A program made the translations under genes and the position numbers. Below the pieces are notes generated by a model. That model saw only the letters and a list, made by a program, of their open reading frames with translations. It did no database searches and was not told where the DNA came from. From DATNBU01 sp964476185 (lineage in GTDB: Bacteria > Desulfobacterota > Binatia > UBA1149 > CAITLU01), in contig CAYYZO010000005.1 in assembly GCA_964476185.1 (NCBI GenBank), positions 1-64,000 on the forward strand: a stretch of 64,000 nt of DNA, in the 5' to 3' direction. Numbering within the stretch: the stretch's first letter is position 1; the number at the start of each line of letters is the position of its first letter. Of the stretch, positions 44,019 through 53,104 are shown piece by piece.

Positions 44019-46494
44019 AGCACGTCCCGCGACCGTCGGCCGTCGTCAGCGCGATGCTGCCCCCGTGCCGATCCACGACCTTGCGAACGGTCGCGAGCCC
44101 GAACCCGGTGCCGGTCTTCTTCGTCGTGAAGAACAGGTCGAAGATGAGCGGTCGTTTCTCCTCGGGAATGCCGGGGCCGCGATCCTCGACCGACAGCCAC
44201 GCGCCCGTGTCGTCCGATCCGGCGCGCACGTCGACGCTCGCGTCGTCCGGCGACGCATCGATCGCGTTCGCGACGAGCTCGACGACGACCTGCTCGAACA
44301 GCGCGACGTCCACGTCCACCCACAGTTCCGGGCCGACGGCCCCGAAGGAGAGTTCGACGCCGCGCTGCCTGGCCTTGCCGCGCGACACCTCGACCGCGCG
44401 AGCGACGAGTGCGCGGAGGTCGGTGCGCTCGGGGTGCGGCTCGAACGGTCGCGAGAAGTCGAGCAGGTCGCGGATGCGCCTCTCGAGCCGGCCCGCCTCA
44501 GAACTGATGTCGCGGAAGTTCTCGCCGGCCGGGTGGCTCTCGAACTCCATGCCGCCGAAATCGGCGGCCATCTTGATCGCGGCGAGGGGGTTGCGCATCG
44601 CGTGCGCGACGGCGCCCGACAGCTCGCCGATCGCCGCGAGCCGCTCGGCGCGGATCAGCTGGTCCTGGGCTTCGTGCAGCTCGCGGTTCGACCGCTCGAG
44701 GGCGTCGGCCTTGGCCGCGAGATCGACGTTGAGGCGGCCGATCGTCGCGTAGGCCTGCGCGTTCTCGAGCGCGACCGCGAGTTGGTCCGACATCGTGCGC
44801 AGGAGCTCGGCATCGTCCCCGGTGTGGAAGCCGCCCGCGCGTTTCGGCCCGACCACGAGGAAGCCCGTCTCGCGGCCTTCCAGCTTCATCCCGGAAGCGA
44901 GCTGGCGCTGGAGCTCGACGCTGCCCTCGCGGCCAGGCGGCATCGGCCCGGTGAAGAACCCGCTTTCGCGCAGCACGTCCGCGACCGGAGCGAGCTCCGG
45001 CGCCGCACGGTCGGCGACGACGACGCGGCCCGGCGACCCGGGGCCGCCGTCGTAGACGAGCGCGGCGCGCCTCAGCGGGACGCCGTCGCCGTCGAGCGTG
45101 AACAGCTCGGCCGACAGCGGCTGCACGGTCTCGTCGATGAGGTCGAGCGACGTGCGCACGAGCGCCTCGAAGTCGAGGATCGAGCTGAACCTTCGCGACG
45201 CCGTGCGGACGACGTCGCGATACTCGTAGCGGCGCCGGTCGTAGAGGCGGTCGACGAGCGCCTGCACGCGATCGCGGCTCGGGTTCAGGAGCATGAGGAG
45301 CGCGAGCAGGATCAGGCCGGACGTGAGGCGTCCGGCCGCTCCCGCCAGGCTCTCGAACAGGGCCTCGACGACCGTGATGACGAGCCAGTACACCCCGATG
45401 ACCGCCGCGCTGAGCAGCAGGTAGGCCAGGGCGCGCTTGATCAGGCGGTCGACGTCGAACAGGTCGTGCCGGGCGATCGCGTAGCCGATGCCGACCGGGA
45501 ACGCGACGAAGAAGATCGTGAGCACGTTGAACGGGATCGCCGCGCTCCCCACGTAGACCGCGACGAGCGCGAGCACCGGCAGGAACGCGCCGAGGCTCGC
45601 GAGCAGCACCACCTTCGTGCGCTGGCGCGCGGCGGGGTCGGAGGTCGTCACGAACTGCCAGGTGAAGAATCCCATCGACGCGAGGATGCTCGACGCCAGG
45701 TAGACGTGGAACAGGCGGTCGAGCACGAGCAGGAGCTCGCGATGCCCGAAGAACGCCGCGTTCGACGCGATGCCGAACGCGACGGATCCCGCCGCGAGGA
45801 GCCCGATCGCCGGCGTCTCCCAGCGCCGCCGACCACGCCCGATCGGGAACCAGCTGATCACCGCATACGCGCTCGTCGGCGCCGCCGCGGCGAAGAAGAA
45901 GTACGCGGGGCGGAAGATGTAAGGTCCGAACAGGTCGATCGCAGTCGCGAGGAAGAGCGCGAGCGTCGTCGCGAAGGTCGTGAGCGCCGTGGAGTCCGCG
46001 CCGGTCGGCTTCAGGTACAGCATCACGACCGCGAGGACCATCAATGCGACCGCGTCGAACAGGAAGATGCCGGTGCTCTCGGCGTAGTGGCGCAGCGTGA
46101 AGACCTCGACGGGGACGGTGGCCGAACCGACCACCCCGTTTCGCTCGAACTCGTAGCGCACGAGGTCGCCGCGCTCTTTGCCGCGCAGCACGTCCTCGAG
46201 GTCGTCCGCGGTCTCCAGCGAGACCCCGTCGGCCGAGAGCAGCCACGAGTGGTACGGCAGCCCCGACCGGACGCCCGTCCACGACGAAGCGCCGATGGCC
46301 GGCACGAAGAGATTCTCCCAGACGAAGAATCCCGGGAACGCGCGCCCGATCGGCTGCACGGAGTTCAGGCCGCAGACCGAGACGACCACGAGCGCGACGG
46401 TCGCGACCGCGACTCGCCACGCGCCGGGCGCGAGCAGGCGCGAGAGGCGCGAAGGGGAGGACGCGGTGTCGATCGGAAGGCCGGCGGTCGTCAT
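43984..46494 (-). CDS. membrane histidine kinase with PDZ-like sensor and GAF domain
   Basis: An 836-residue hybrid of sensor and kinase. One N-terminal helix is followed by a PDZ-like segment (GLPYHSWLLSADGVSLETADD). Then come about eight helices, a GAF domain (about residues 430-580), HisKA with the phosphorylatable His in VAHAMRNPL (about H631), and HATPase with VANAIDASPDD, DRGPGIP and GTGFGLATV. The start at 46494 is preferred because a longer frame would begin inside the TATAGT -10 hexamer. No response regulator is adjacent; the NtrC regulator at 36765 is a candidate partner, by inference only. Confidence 0.9.
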   Translation of the reverse strand: MTTAGLPIDTASSPSRLSRLLAPGAWRVAVATVALVVVSVCGLNSVQPIGRAFPGFFVWENLFVPAIGASSWTGVRSGLPYHSWLLSADGVSLETADDLEDVLRGKERGDLVRYEFERNGVVGSATVPVEVFTLRHYAESTGIFLFDAVALMVLAVVMLYLKPTGADSTALTTFATTLALFLATAIDLFGPYIFRPAYFFFAAAAPTSAYAVISWFPIGRGRRRWETPAIGLLAAGSVAFGIASNAAFFGHRELLLVLDRLFHVYLASSILASMGFFTWQFVTTSDPAARQRTKVVLLASLGAFLPVLALVAVYVGSAAIPFNVLTIFFVAFPVGIGYAIARHDLFDVDRLIKRALAYLLLSAAVIGVYWLVITVVEALFESLAGAAGRLTSGLILLALLMLLNPSRDRVQALVDRLYDRRRYEYRDVVRTASRRFSSILDFEALVRTSLDLIDETVQPLSAELFTLDGDGVPLRRAALVYDGGPGSPGRVVVADRAAPELAPVADVLRESGFFTGPMPPGREGSVELQRQLASGMKLEGRETGFLVVGPKRAGGFHTGDDAELLRTMSDQLAVALENAQAYATIGRLNVDLAAKADALERSNRELHEAQDQLIRAERLAAIGELSGAVAHAMRNPLAAIKMAADFGGMEFESHPAGENFRDISSEAGRLERRIRDLLDFSRPFEPHPERTDLRALVARAVEVSRGKARQRGVELSFGAVGPELWVDVDVALFEQVVVELVANAIDASPDDASVDVRAGSDDTGAWLSVEDRGPGIPEEKRPLIFDLFFTTKKTGTGFGLATVRKVVDRHGGSIALTTADGRGTCFTVRLPRAARG

Positions 46495-46506
46495 GCGGAT
46501 GGCCGC

Positions 46507-46512
46507 ACTATA
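46507..46512 (-). promoter_or_regulatory. TATAGT -10 hexamer for the histidine kinase
   Basis: On the minus strand TATAGT lies twelve bases before the ATG at 46494, so the leader would be about five or six bases long. No convincing -35 is seen. Confidence 0.35.
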
Positions 46513-46549
46513 CACGCCGCGGCGCGACCGGGAACCCGGCGCGGCGGCG

Positions 46550-48634
46550 TCAGTTGCGGCTCACGCAGCGCACGGCCCGGAGGCTCGACGTGCACTTGAG
46601 GTGACGGGAGAAGGTGTCGTCACCGACCGTCACGGCGAGCACGAGCCCGTTCGCGAGTTCCTCGGCGGGCTCGGTGTCCACGATCTCGAGCCGGCGCGCG
46701 ACGAAACGCGCCCGTACCCCTCGCCGCGCGGCGCGCAGCTTGGCGCGCTGCAGGCCGGCGAGCGTGCCGTCCGGGTCTTCGTACTCCCAGGTCGGGCGGT
46801 CGTCGGTCTTCGTGAACATCCCGGGCACCTGCACGAAGTAGTGGAGACGGTCGCCTTCGGCGACGGTGATCTCCACCTCCTCCGCCTCGGGCGCGAGCAC
46901 CTGCCCCTGCTCGAAGCGCAGCAGCGCGCGGATGCGCACGATGTCGTCCCGGAGCCCGGCGCGCGGCTTGATCGTGAGGCGGGCGCGCGTGTTGAACGCG
47001 CGGAACCGCGAGCCCGCCTGCGGGCACTCGTTGCAGCCGCCCTCGGAGTCGTTGAGCACGCAGGTGCCGTCGCAGCAGTTGCCCTGCCCGTCGCCGTCGC
47101 TGTCGTTCTGCGAAGGGTTCACGTCCTGCAGGCAGTTGTCGTCGCACGGAACGGAGTTCTTCACGTCCGCCGCCGTGCACGGATGGTCCCCGATCGTGCC
47201 GCTTCCGTCGCCGTCGTCGAGCACGCCGTCGTCGTCGGTGTCGACGTCGCCCGACTGGTTCGCGAACACGAGCGCCTGGTCGAGCCCGATCGGCACGGCC
47301 GGCGGGGCGTCGTAGACCGTCACCCGCGCCCGCCCCTCGACGCCGTCGGATCCGATCTTGATCGAGATCCCGCGCGCCGTGAGCACGTTGACCGTCTCCT
47401 CGAAGGGATTGCCGTCCGCGTCGGGCTGCAGGATGCGCAGGCCGCCTTCCGCGCTCAGTCGCGCGGGAACGCCGGAAGGATCGGGATCGGCGATGTTGCC
47501 GAGGGCGTCCACCGGCATCAGGCGGAGGATCACGTTGCGACCGGTGCGCAGCGCGACCTCCCCGGCCGGCGTCACGAGCCGGCGCGAAGAACCGGTCGTG
47601 GCCGGCGCGGGCCGCACCACCATGCGCGAGGACGCGACGAAGCTCGACTGGCTCACCTCGCGAAAGAGCCGCACGCCGATGGCGGGGCCGCTCAGCGAAA
47701 CGAACTGGTCGACCGTCGCGTTGGTGCCGTCGACGGGAACCGCGAACTTCTCGGCCAGGCCCGCCGTGTCGGGTTCCGGAAGAAGGAACTCCGAAGGCTG
47801 GTAGAAGAGGATGTTCGGTCCGTTCGGATCGGGCGGATTCGGCTCGTCGAGCCACACGACGGCCATCGGGTCGAGCGGCGGGAAGAACGGCCAGTTCGTG
47901 AAGATCGGCGTGCCGTTCGACCACAGCCGTCCGGGGTCGTCCCCGGTGTACATGCCCGCGACGAGCGCGACGCGAAGGCCGCCCATGCTCGCGGGCGCGC
48001 CGATGCGCACGGCCAGCTGGTTCGTGAAGCGGTCGGCGGCGATCTGGCCGACCTGGCGCCCGACGTGCGCGATCGCTTCCTGTTTCTGCAACTCGTTGTC
48101 GGCGCTGCCGTCGGTGTCGGTGGGTCCGATGCGGCCGTCGCCGTCGAGGTCGGCATAGGCGAAGACCGCCAGCGGCCGCTGGTCGAGGCCCGCCAGCGGA
48201 GCGCCGTACGGGAACGCGCCGGGGCCGTCCGTCACGAACACCGTGAACGGGACCGGCGCGCCCTGGCTGTTCCCTCCGCCGCCCGCGGTGTTCTGCACCA
48301 GCACGGGATTGCCCGCGCTGCCGGCCGGCGCGGGGATCTGGGTTTCGCTCGCGAACGTGCCGACTCGCACCACGAGGTCGACGTCCCCGGTCAGGCTGTT
48401 CGTGATGATCGGAGGGCCGTCGCTCCAGCGTCCGAGCGGCCCCTTCGAGGGAAGCACGAGCGGCAGGCCCGGCTGCATCGGATACGGCCCGGTGACCGGA
48501 TCGCACGGATCGCCGGCGAACACGGGCGCCACGTTGTCGCAGGGACCCGCCGAGGCTTCCCGCGAGAGGCCCGGCGCAACGACGATCGCCGTCAGCGCGA
48601 CCGCGACACCGAACGCGGATCGCACGCCCCTCAC
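46550..48634 (-). CDS. secreted protein with thrombospondin type-3 repeats
   Basis: A 694-residue exported protein. The signal peptide ends near REASAGP (about residue 30). LDGDGRIGPTDTDGSAD and DVDTDDDGVLDDGDG, followed by NPSQNDSDGDGQGNC, are calcium-binding type-3 repeats, with Cys pairs such as CLQDVNPSQ and CCDGTC. The remainder is beta-rich without a catalytic motif. The start overlaps the stop of the upstream gene (ATGA). The role is presumably structural or adhesive at the cell surface. Confidence 0.75.
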   Translation of the reverse strand: MRGVRSAFGVAVALTAIVVAPGLSREASAGPCDNVAPVFAGDPCDPVTGPYPMQPGLPLVLPSKGPLGRWSDGPPIITNSLTGDVDLVVRVGTFASETQIPAPAGSAGNPVLVQNTAGGGGNSQGAPVPFTVFVTDGPGAFPYGAPLAGLDQRPLAVFAYADLDGDGRIGPTDTDGSADNELQKQEAIAHVGRQVGQIAADRFTNQLAVRIGAPASMGGLRVALVAGMYTGDDPGRLWSNGTPIFTNWPFFPPLDPMAVVWLDEPNPPDPNGPNILFYQPSEFLLPEPDTAGLAEKFAVPVDGTNATVDQFVSLSGPAIGVRLFREVSQSSFVASSRMVVRPAPATTGSSRRLVTPAGEVALRTGRNVILRLMPVDALGNIADPDPSGVPARLSAEGGLRILQPDADGNPFEETVNVLTARGISIKIGSDGVEGRARVTVYDAPPAVPIGLDQALVFANQSGDVDTDDDGVLDDGDGSGTIGDHPCTAADVKNSVPCDDNCLQDVNPSQNDSDGDGQGNCCDGTCVLNDSEGGCNECPQAGSRFRAFNTRARLTIKPRAGLRDDIVRIRALLRFEQGQVLAPEAEEVEITVAEGDRLHYFVQVPGMFTKTDDRPTWEYEDPDGTLAGLQRAKLRAARRGVRARFVARRLEIVDTEPAEELANGLVLAVTVGDDTFSRHLKCTSSLRAVRCVSRN

Positions 48635-49311
48635 GGCTCGCTCTCCGGAACCGGATCCGCGTCAGGGCCGGCCGCGGGCTCCGCGACCGGCGAACCGGTC
48701 CCGTTGTCGGGTTCGCCGACAATGCTGCCCTCCTCGACCCTGTCGATGGGAGGAGCGATCTGCAGCGGTCGCGTGATCGTGTTGCTGAGGATCGGCGAGA
48801 CGTAGTCGTCGTCGAGCACGAGGTACGCCACGACGCTGATCGGGCCGTCGCCGGCCGGAACCGGGCTGGCGAGTTTCATGCGCTGCGCCTCGAAGTTCAC
48901 GAAGCGCGCCGCCGGCTCCACGGCGCCCGCGGCTTCGATCGCCACGATGTCGTCGCCGTCGATGCCGGCGTCCATCCGGGCGCCGAGGCCGGGGACGTAT
49001 CCGACGAACACCTGGTCCGGATGATGGAAGCGCAGGAAGTTGTCGTCGCGCACCAGCAGCACGTTGAACGAAAGACCCGACGCGACCTGGACGAGATTGT
49101 CGAACTCCCAGCTTCCCGAGATGCGCAGCGACATGCCGGCCGGGGACGGCTCCATGTCGACGGAACCGATGGCGACGAGCACCCGGCACGACCCCGCGAT
49201 CGCGGCCGCGCCTCCCACGACGGCGAGCGCGGCGAACGCGAGGCCGGCCACCAGCGCTCGCGATCGGCGCGAGGGCACGTCACGCCCGGATGCGAAGGTA
49301 ATTCTCGCCAC
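48631..49311 (-). CDS. exported hypothetical protein, partner of the TSP3 protein
   Basis: A 226-residue protein with one N-terminal hydrophobic segment (ALVAGLAFAALAVVGGAAAIAG) and a beta-rich body (LRISGSWEFDNLVQVASGLSF, VAYLVLDDDYVSPIL). The tail is acidic and Pro-rich (GEPDNGTGSPVAEPAAGPDA). It begins at GTG; a second GTG at codon 12 is possible. It is translationally coupled to the downstream TSP3-repeat gene, so the two proteins probably act together. No family is recognised. Confidence 0.65.
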   Translation of the reverse strand: MARITFASGRDVPSRRSRALVAGLAFAALAVVGGAAAIAGSCRVLVAIGSVDMEPSPAGMSLRISGSWEFDNLVQVASGLSFNVLLVRDDNFLRFHHPDQVFVGYVPGLGARMDAGIDGDDIVAIEAAGAVEPAARFVNFEAQRMKLASPVPAGDGPISVVAYLVLDDDYVSPILSNTITRPLQIAPPIDRVEEGSIVGEPDNGTGSPVAEPAAGPDADPVPESEP

Positions 49312-49511
49312 GCCAATGCCCTATCGCTGGCAATTCATGGCACCCGTCTGGGCTCGAGACAACCCGTTTTCCCGGCCGATCTCCTCGTGCGCGGGAGCAC
49401 GGAGCCGTTTTCTACTGGCCTGCGCCGTCCTCCCCGAGGAAACGCAGCAAATCCGGGCCGCGATCGGCCGCGCGATTCCGGCCCGGCGCACTCCGGCACG
49501 GGACCGACTCG

Positions 49512-49529
49512 CCTGAACCGCGGTTCAGG
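49512..49529. promoter_or_regulatory. perfect 18-bp palindrome upstream of arsS
   Basis: CCTGAACCGCGGTTCAGG is a perfect 9+9 palindrome 19 bases before the arsS ATG. The core GAAC-N4-GTTC resembles LexA/SOS boxes of Gram-positive type, but the inner bases do not fit fully. It may be an operator for arsS or for the divergent gene at 49311. Confidence 0.5.
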
Positions 49530-49547
49530 GGCAGGCTCACGACCACC

Positions 49548-50549
49548 ATGCCGACGACAACCCCCAGCGAGGCGACGGTGCCCCCGTTCGAGACGACGCT
49601 GCGCGCGCAGGGACATTGGCCGTTCGCGCGCGAAACCGTCCGCACCGTGCAGGTCAACGTCGGCAAGCTCTGCAACCAGGCCTGTCACCACTGCCACGTC
49701 GACGCGGGACCGAAGCGCACGGAGATCATGACCGCAGCGACCGCGGCGCGCGTGCTCGAGTTGCTCGCCGGCGCACCCGCCGTCACCACGCTGGACGTGA
49801 CGGGCGGCGCCCCCGAGCTCAATCCGTCGTTCGCCGGCCTCGCGAGCGGCGCCCGTTCGCTCGGCAAGGAAGTGATCGTGCGCTGCAACCTCACGGTGCT
49901 GTTCGAGCCCGGACTCGGGCACCTGCCCGAGATGTATCGCGACCTCGGCGTGCACCTGGTCTGCTCGCTGCCCTGCTACACGGCGGAGAACGTCGACCAG
50001 CAGCGCGGGCGCGGCGTGTTCGACCGGAGCATCGAAGCCCTGCAATGGCTCGGGGCGCTCGGCTACGGAAGCGGCGGCGAACGGCTGCGTCTCGACCTCG
50101 TCTACAATCCACTCGGCGCGTTCCTGCCGCCTCCGCAGGCCGAGCTCGAAGCGAAGTATCGCGAGGAGCTCGGGCGACTGTTCGACATCCGCTTCGACCG
50201 CCTGCTCACGCTCACGAATCTCCCGGTCAAGCGTTTCGCGGAGATGCTCGCGCGGCGCGGCGAGATGGAACGCTACATGGGACTGCTCGTCGCGCACTTC
50301 AACACCGCCACGGTGCCGGAACTGATGTGCCGCAGCCTGGTCAGCGTCGCGTGGGACGGGTCGCTGCACGATTGCGACTTCCACCAGATGGAGGAAATCC
50401 CGCTGCTCGTGGGCGACTCGGCGCAGACCCTGTGGACGATCCGCTCGTTCGAGGAGCTGGCCGGGACGGCGATCCAGCCCGCGTCCCACTGCTACGGCTG
50501 CACGGCCGGCGCGGGCTCGAGTTGCAGCGGCTCGATCGCCGCAGGCTGA
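49548..50549 (+). CDS. arsS: arsenosugar biosynthesis radical SAM protein ArsS
   Basis: A 333-residue radical SAM enzyme of the TIGR04167 group. CNQACHHCHVDAGP (about residues 43-56) binds the [4Fe-4S] cluster with SAM; LDVTGGAPELNPSF follows as the family's GGE-like strand. The Cys-rich C terminus CYGCTAGAGSSCSG matches the family, which in some members carries selenocysteine; here every position is Cys. ArsS joins the 5'-deoxyadenosyl group to dimethylarsenic in arsenosugar synthesis. No arsM is present nearby. The last 58 bases overlap the gene on the opposite strand. Confidence 0.88.
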   Translation: MPTTTPSEATVPPFETTLRAQGHWPFARETVRTVQVNVGKLCNQACHHCHVDAGPKRTEIMTAATAARVLELLAGAPAVTTLDVTGGAPELNPSFAGLASGARSLGKEVIVRCNLTVLFEPGLGHLPEMYRDLGVHLVCSLPCYTAENVDQQRGRGVFDRSIEALQWLGALGYGSGGERLRLDLVYNPLGAFLPPPQAELEAKYREELGRLFDIRFDRLLTLTNLPVKRFAEMLARRGEMERYMGLLVAHFNTATVPELMCRSLVSVAWDGSLHDCDFHQMEEIPLLVGDSAQTLWTIRSFEELAGTAIQPASHCYGCTAGAGSSCSGSIAAG

Positions 50550-52300
50550 GGCTCCGCGAAGCGCGCGAGCGCCGCGACCATCGACGGCAGCGCGAGCGGG
50601 CGCAGCTCGAGCGTCTCCGAGAACGCCTCGAACGTGCGGCGCGCCGTTTCCCGGTAACGCCCGTCGCGTTCGGCCAGGCGGACGAACAGCAGCGCGGCGG
50701 CCGAGTTGCCGCTGGCCGCCGCGCGATCCACGGCGGGCTCGAGGCGCAGCGGCAGCGTTCCCGTGCCGGCGGCCGTCTGGAAGAATCCGCCCGACGCCTC
50801 GTGGCCGAAGCGCGCCGGCAACTCGTCCGCGATCGCGCGCGCTGCCTCGAGCCAGCGCCCGTCCTCGCCGTGCGCGGTCGCCTCGTGAAGGTCGAGGAAG
50901 GCGAGCGCGAGCAGCGTGTGGTCGGCGAGGTAGCCGTCGCCGCAGCGCTGCGCGTCGATCGCGCAGTGCACGACGCTGCCGCCGTCGCGAAGCCGCGCGT
51001 CGAGTTCGCGCGCCGCCGTGACGGCGGCTTCGAGCAGGACCGGATCCGCCAGCACGGCGGATCCGCGCGCGAGCGCGGAAATCGCGACGGCGTTCGCGTC
51101 CGCGAGCACGCGCTCGTCGCGCGGGGCGGGCGTGCCGTCGGTGGCGAGCGACGCCGCGAACGCGCCACCCGGCAGCCGGAGGTCGCCGAGCAGGAAGCCG
51201 ACGGTGCGGCGCGCGGTCTCGAGGAAGTCGCGCCGGCCGGTCGCTTCGCCGGCCTTGAGGTACGTGCGCGCGAGCGCCGCGTTGTCGGCGAGGAATTTCT
51301 CGGGCGCCGGATCCTGCCAGCGCCCGGCGCGCGCGAAGCGGAAAAAGCCTCCACGGGCCCGGTCCTCGAGCGGGCTGCCCTGCAGCCGCTCCAGCGCGGT
51401 CGTCGCGATCGCGAGCGCCGCCGCGTCGCCCCGGCGTCCGCGCTCGACGAGGAAATCCATCAGCGGAGCGCGCGGGAACCACGGCGGCGGGCCGAACGCT
51501 CCCGCTTCCGCATCGAACGACGCGCCGGCGTAGCCGACCAGCGAGGCCGCCGTCTTCGCCGCGTCCGGCAGCGGCCCCGACGAGTCGATCGCCGCGCGCC
51601 GCGCCATCTTCTCGAACGTGCCCTCGGCGCGCTCGGCGATCATGCCTCCCCCGAGATCGATGCGCCGGGCGACTTCCGTGACAAGCCGGTCGGGTTGCTT
51701 CACGGTGGTGGCGGCAGCGCCCCACGACTCGGCCGCGAACGGCCGCCCGTCGGGCAGCAGCACGACGATCGCCGGCCAGCCGGCGCCGCCGGTGAGAACC
51801 TGCGTCGCGAGCATCAGGTACGCGTCGACGTCCGGCTGCGCGTGGCGGTCGACGAGCAGCGGCACGAAGCGCTCGTTGATCGTGCGCGCGAGGTCCGCCG
51901 AAGAAAGCGCGTCGCGGCCGAGCGCGTTGCACTCGGCGCACGAGGCGTCGCCGGTCAGCGCGAGCACCGGCAGGCCCGACGCGGCGGCTTCGTCGAGCGA
52001 CTGCCGGGACCACACGCGCCAGTCGATCGGATCGAGGGCATGGCGCCTCGCGAACGCGCCCGATTCGAGCGCGAGGCGGTTGCAGGTCCGACGGTCGGAA
52101 AGAAGCGCTCCTGCTGGAACATCGGCGGCCGCGACGGCGGCGGCCAGGGATGGCGGAAACGCGGCGGCTCCCGGGAGGGCGGGATCGGGCGCGGCGCAGC
52201 GGACGGCGGCGACGCCGGGGCTTCGCGGATCGCAGCCCGCCGGGATCGCGAGCGCGCCGAAACCGGCCAGCACCAGCGCGGGAAGCGATTCGAGACGCAC
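50492..52300 (-). CDS. YyaL/DUF255-like thioredoxin-domain lipoprotein
   Basis: A 602-residue protein. It starts at GTG 52300, where a hydrophobic segment ends in a lipobox IPAGC, so it is probably lipidated. The thioredoxin-like domain carries CAEC (ASCAECNALG) instead of the usual CHWC; TGGAGWPAIVVLLPDGRPF follows. The remainder resembles the alpha/alpha-barrel of YyaL/SPATA20 proteins (FLADNAALARTYLKAGEATG). Its function is unknown, and the altered CxxC may change redox behaviour. Its 3' end overlaps arsS by 58 bases, convergent. Confidence 0.78.
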   Translation of the reverse strand: MRLESLPALVLAGFGALAIPAGCDPRSPGVAAVRCAAPDPALPGAAAFPPSLAAAVAAADVPAGALLSDRRTCNRLALESGAFARRHALDPIDWRVWSRQSLDEAAASGLPVLALTGDASCAECNALGRDALSSADLARTINERFVPLLVDRHAQPDVDAYLMLATQVLTGGAGWPAIVVLLPDGRPFAAESWGAAATTVKQPDRLVTEVARRIDLGGGMIAERAEGTFEKMARRAAIDSSGPLPDAAKTAASLVGYAGASFDAEAGAFGPPPWFPRAPLMDFLVERGRRGDAAALAIATTALERLQGSPLEDRARGGFFRFARAGRWQDPAPEKFLADNAALARTYLKAGEATGRRDFLETARRTVGFLLGDLRLPGGAFAASLATDGTPAPRDERVLADANAVAISALARGSAVLADPVLLEAAVTAARELDARLRDGGSVVHCAIDAQRCGDGYLADHTLLALAFLDLHEATAHGEDGRWLEAARAIADELPARFGHEASGGFFQTAAGTGTLPLRLEPAVDRAAASGNSAAALLFVRLAERDGRYRETARRTFEAFSETLELRPLALPSMVAALARFAEPQPAAIEPLQLEPAPAVQP

Positions 52301-52418
52301 GGGCCGGGTGTAACGCGAGGTCGCGTGCGTTTCGAATCGTCCTGCGACGGGAGTCCGGCGACCGGGGGCTCGTCGCGACTCCCGGTCCATCGGCGATCCC
52401 GCCGACGGACCCGACCTG

Positions 52419-52859
52419 CTACGCGAGGGCGCCCTGCATGTAGTCGCGCAGGAAGCGGATCTCGGTTTCCTTCTCGTCGTATTGGGCCTTGACCACGTCG
52501 CCGATCGACACGATCGCGACGAGCCGGCGATCCTCGAGCACCGGCAGGTGGCGCACGCGCCGGTCGGTCATCACGCGCATCACGTAATCGAGGCTGTCGT
52601 CGGGGACGCTGATCACGAGGTCGCGCGTCATCACGTCGCGCACCTTGAGGAGGAGGTTCGCCGCACCGTCCTTGCGGCAGATCAGGCGCAGGATGTCCCG
52701 CTCGGAGATGATCCCCACGAGCGAGCCTTCGACGTCGAGCACCGGCAGTGCGCCGATGTTGTGCTCGCAAAGCGATTCGACGGCCTCCTGCACCGTCTGG
52801 TCCGGGGAGATGGTCTGCAGCGGGACGGGACTGCTCTTCTGGATGTCGCGGATCTTCAT
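52419..52859 (-). CDS. CBS domain protein
   Basis: A 146-residue protein made of a pair of CBS domains. The first begins PLQTISPDQTVQEAVESLCEHNI and ends GIISERDILRLI; the second runs from VRDVMTRDLVISVPDD to LVAIVSIGDVVK. The pair probably binds adenine nucleotides and regulates a partner. Its 245-base divergent region with hemDE contains a GGACGG-CCGTCC dyad at 52954-52971 and TTGAAA at about 53018, but no firm promoter. Confidence 0.9.
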   Translation of the reverse strand: MKIRDIQKSSPVPLQTISPDQTVQEAVESLCEHNIGALPVLDVEGSLVGIISERDILRLICRKDGAANLLLKVRDVMTRDLVISVPDDSLDYVMRVMTDRRVRHLPVLEDRRLVAIVSIGDVVKAQYDEKETEIRFLRDYMQGALA

Positions 52860-53104
52860 CGGCGTCGGCTCCTGGGTTGGAATCGTTTCTTCGCTCGCGT
52901 CTCCCCCTGCGACGTCGAGGCAAGTAAGGCACCGCGTACCGGACCGGTCAACAGGACGGACGCACCCGTCCGGCGATTGCGGCAAGGCTGCCCCGCGGTT
53001 GCCGTGCGGCGTGAATCTTGAAACATTGCCGCAGCGCAGCGAACGCCACCATCGGCGGGGAGCACGGCTCCCCCGACCCCGCCGCGCCGGGAACGGACTC
53101 GAGA

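Noticed and set aside
43984..46515. Start of the histidine kinase at 46515
   Set aside because: The GTG there and the next codons overlap the TATAGT -10 hexamer, so the ATG at 46494 is more likely.
49512..49529. Calling the palindrome a LexA box
   Set aside because: Only the GAAC-N4-GTTC core fits; inner bases and the downstream gene do not support SOS control, so it is reported only as an operator candidate.
50520..50549. Recoded TGA at the end of arsS, as seen in some family selenoproteins
   Set aside because: All expected C-terminal cysteines already occur before the stop, and the frame beyond it shows no family sequence.
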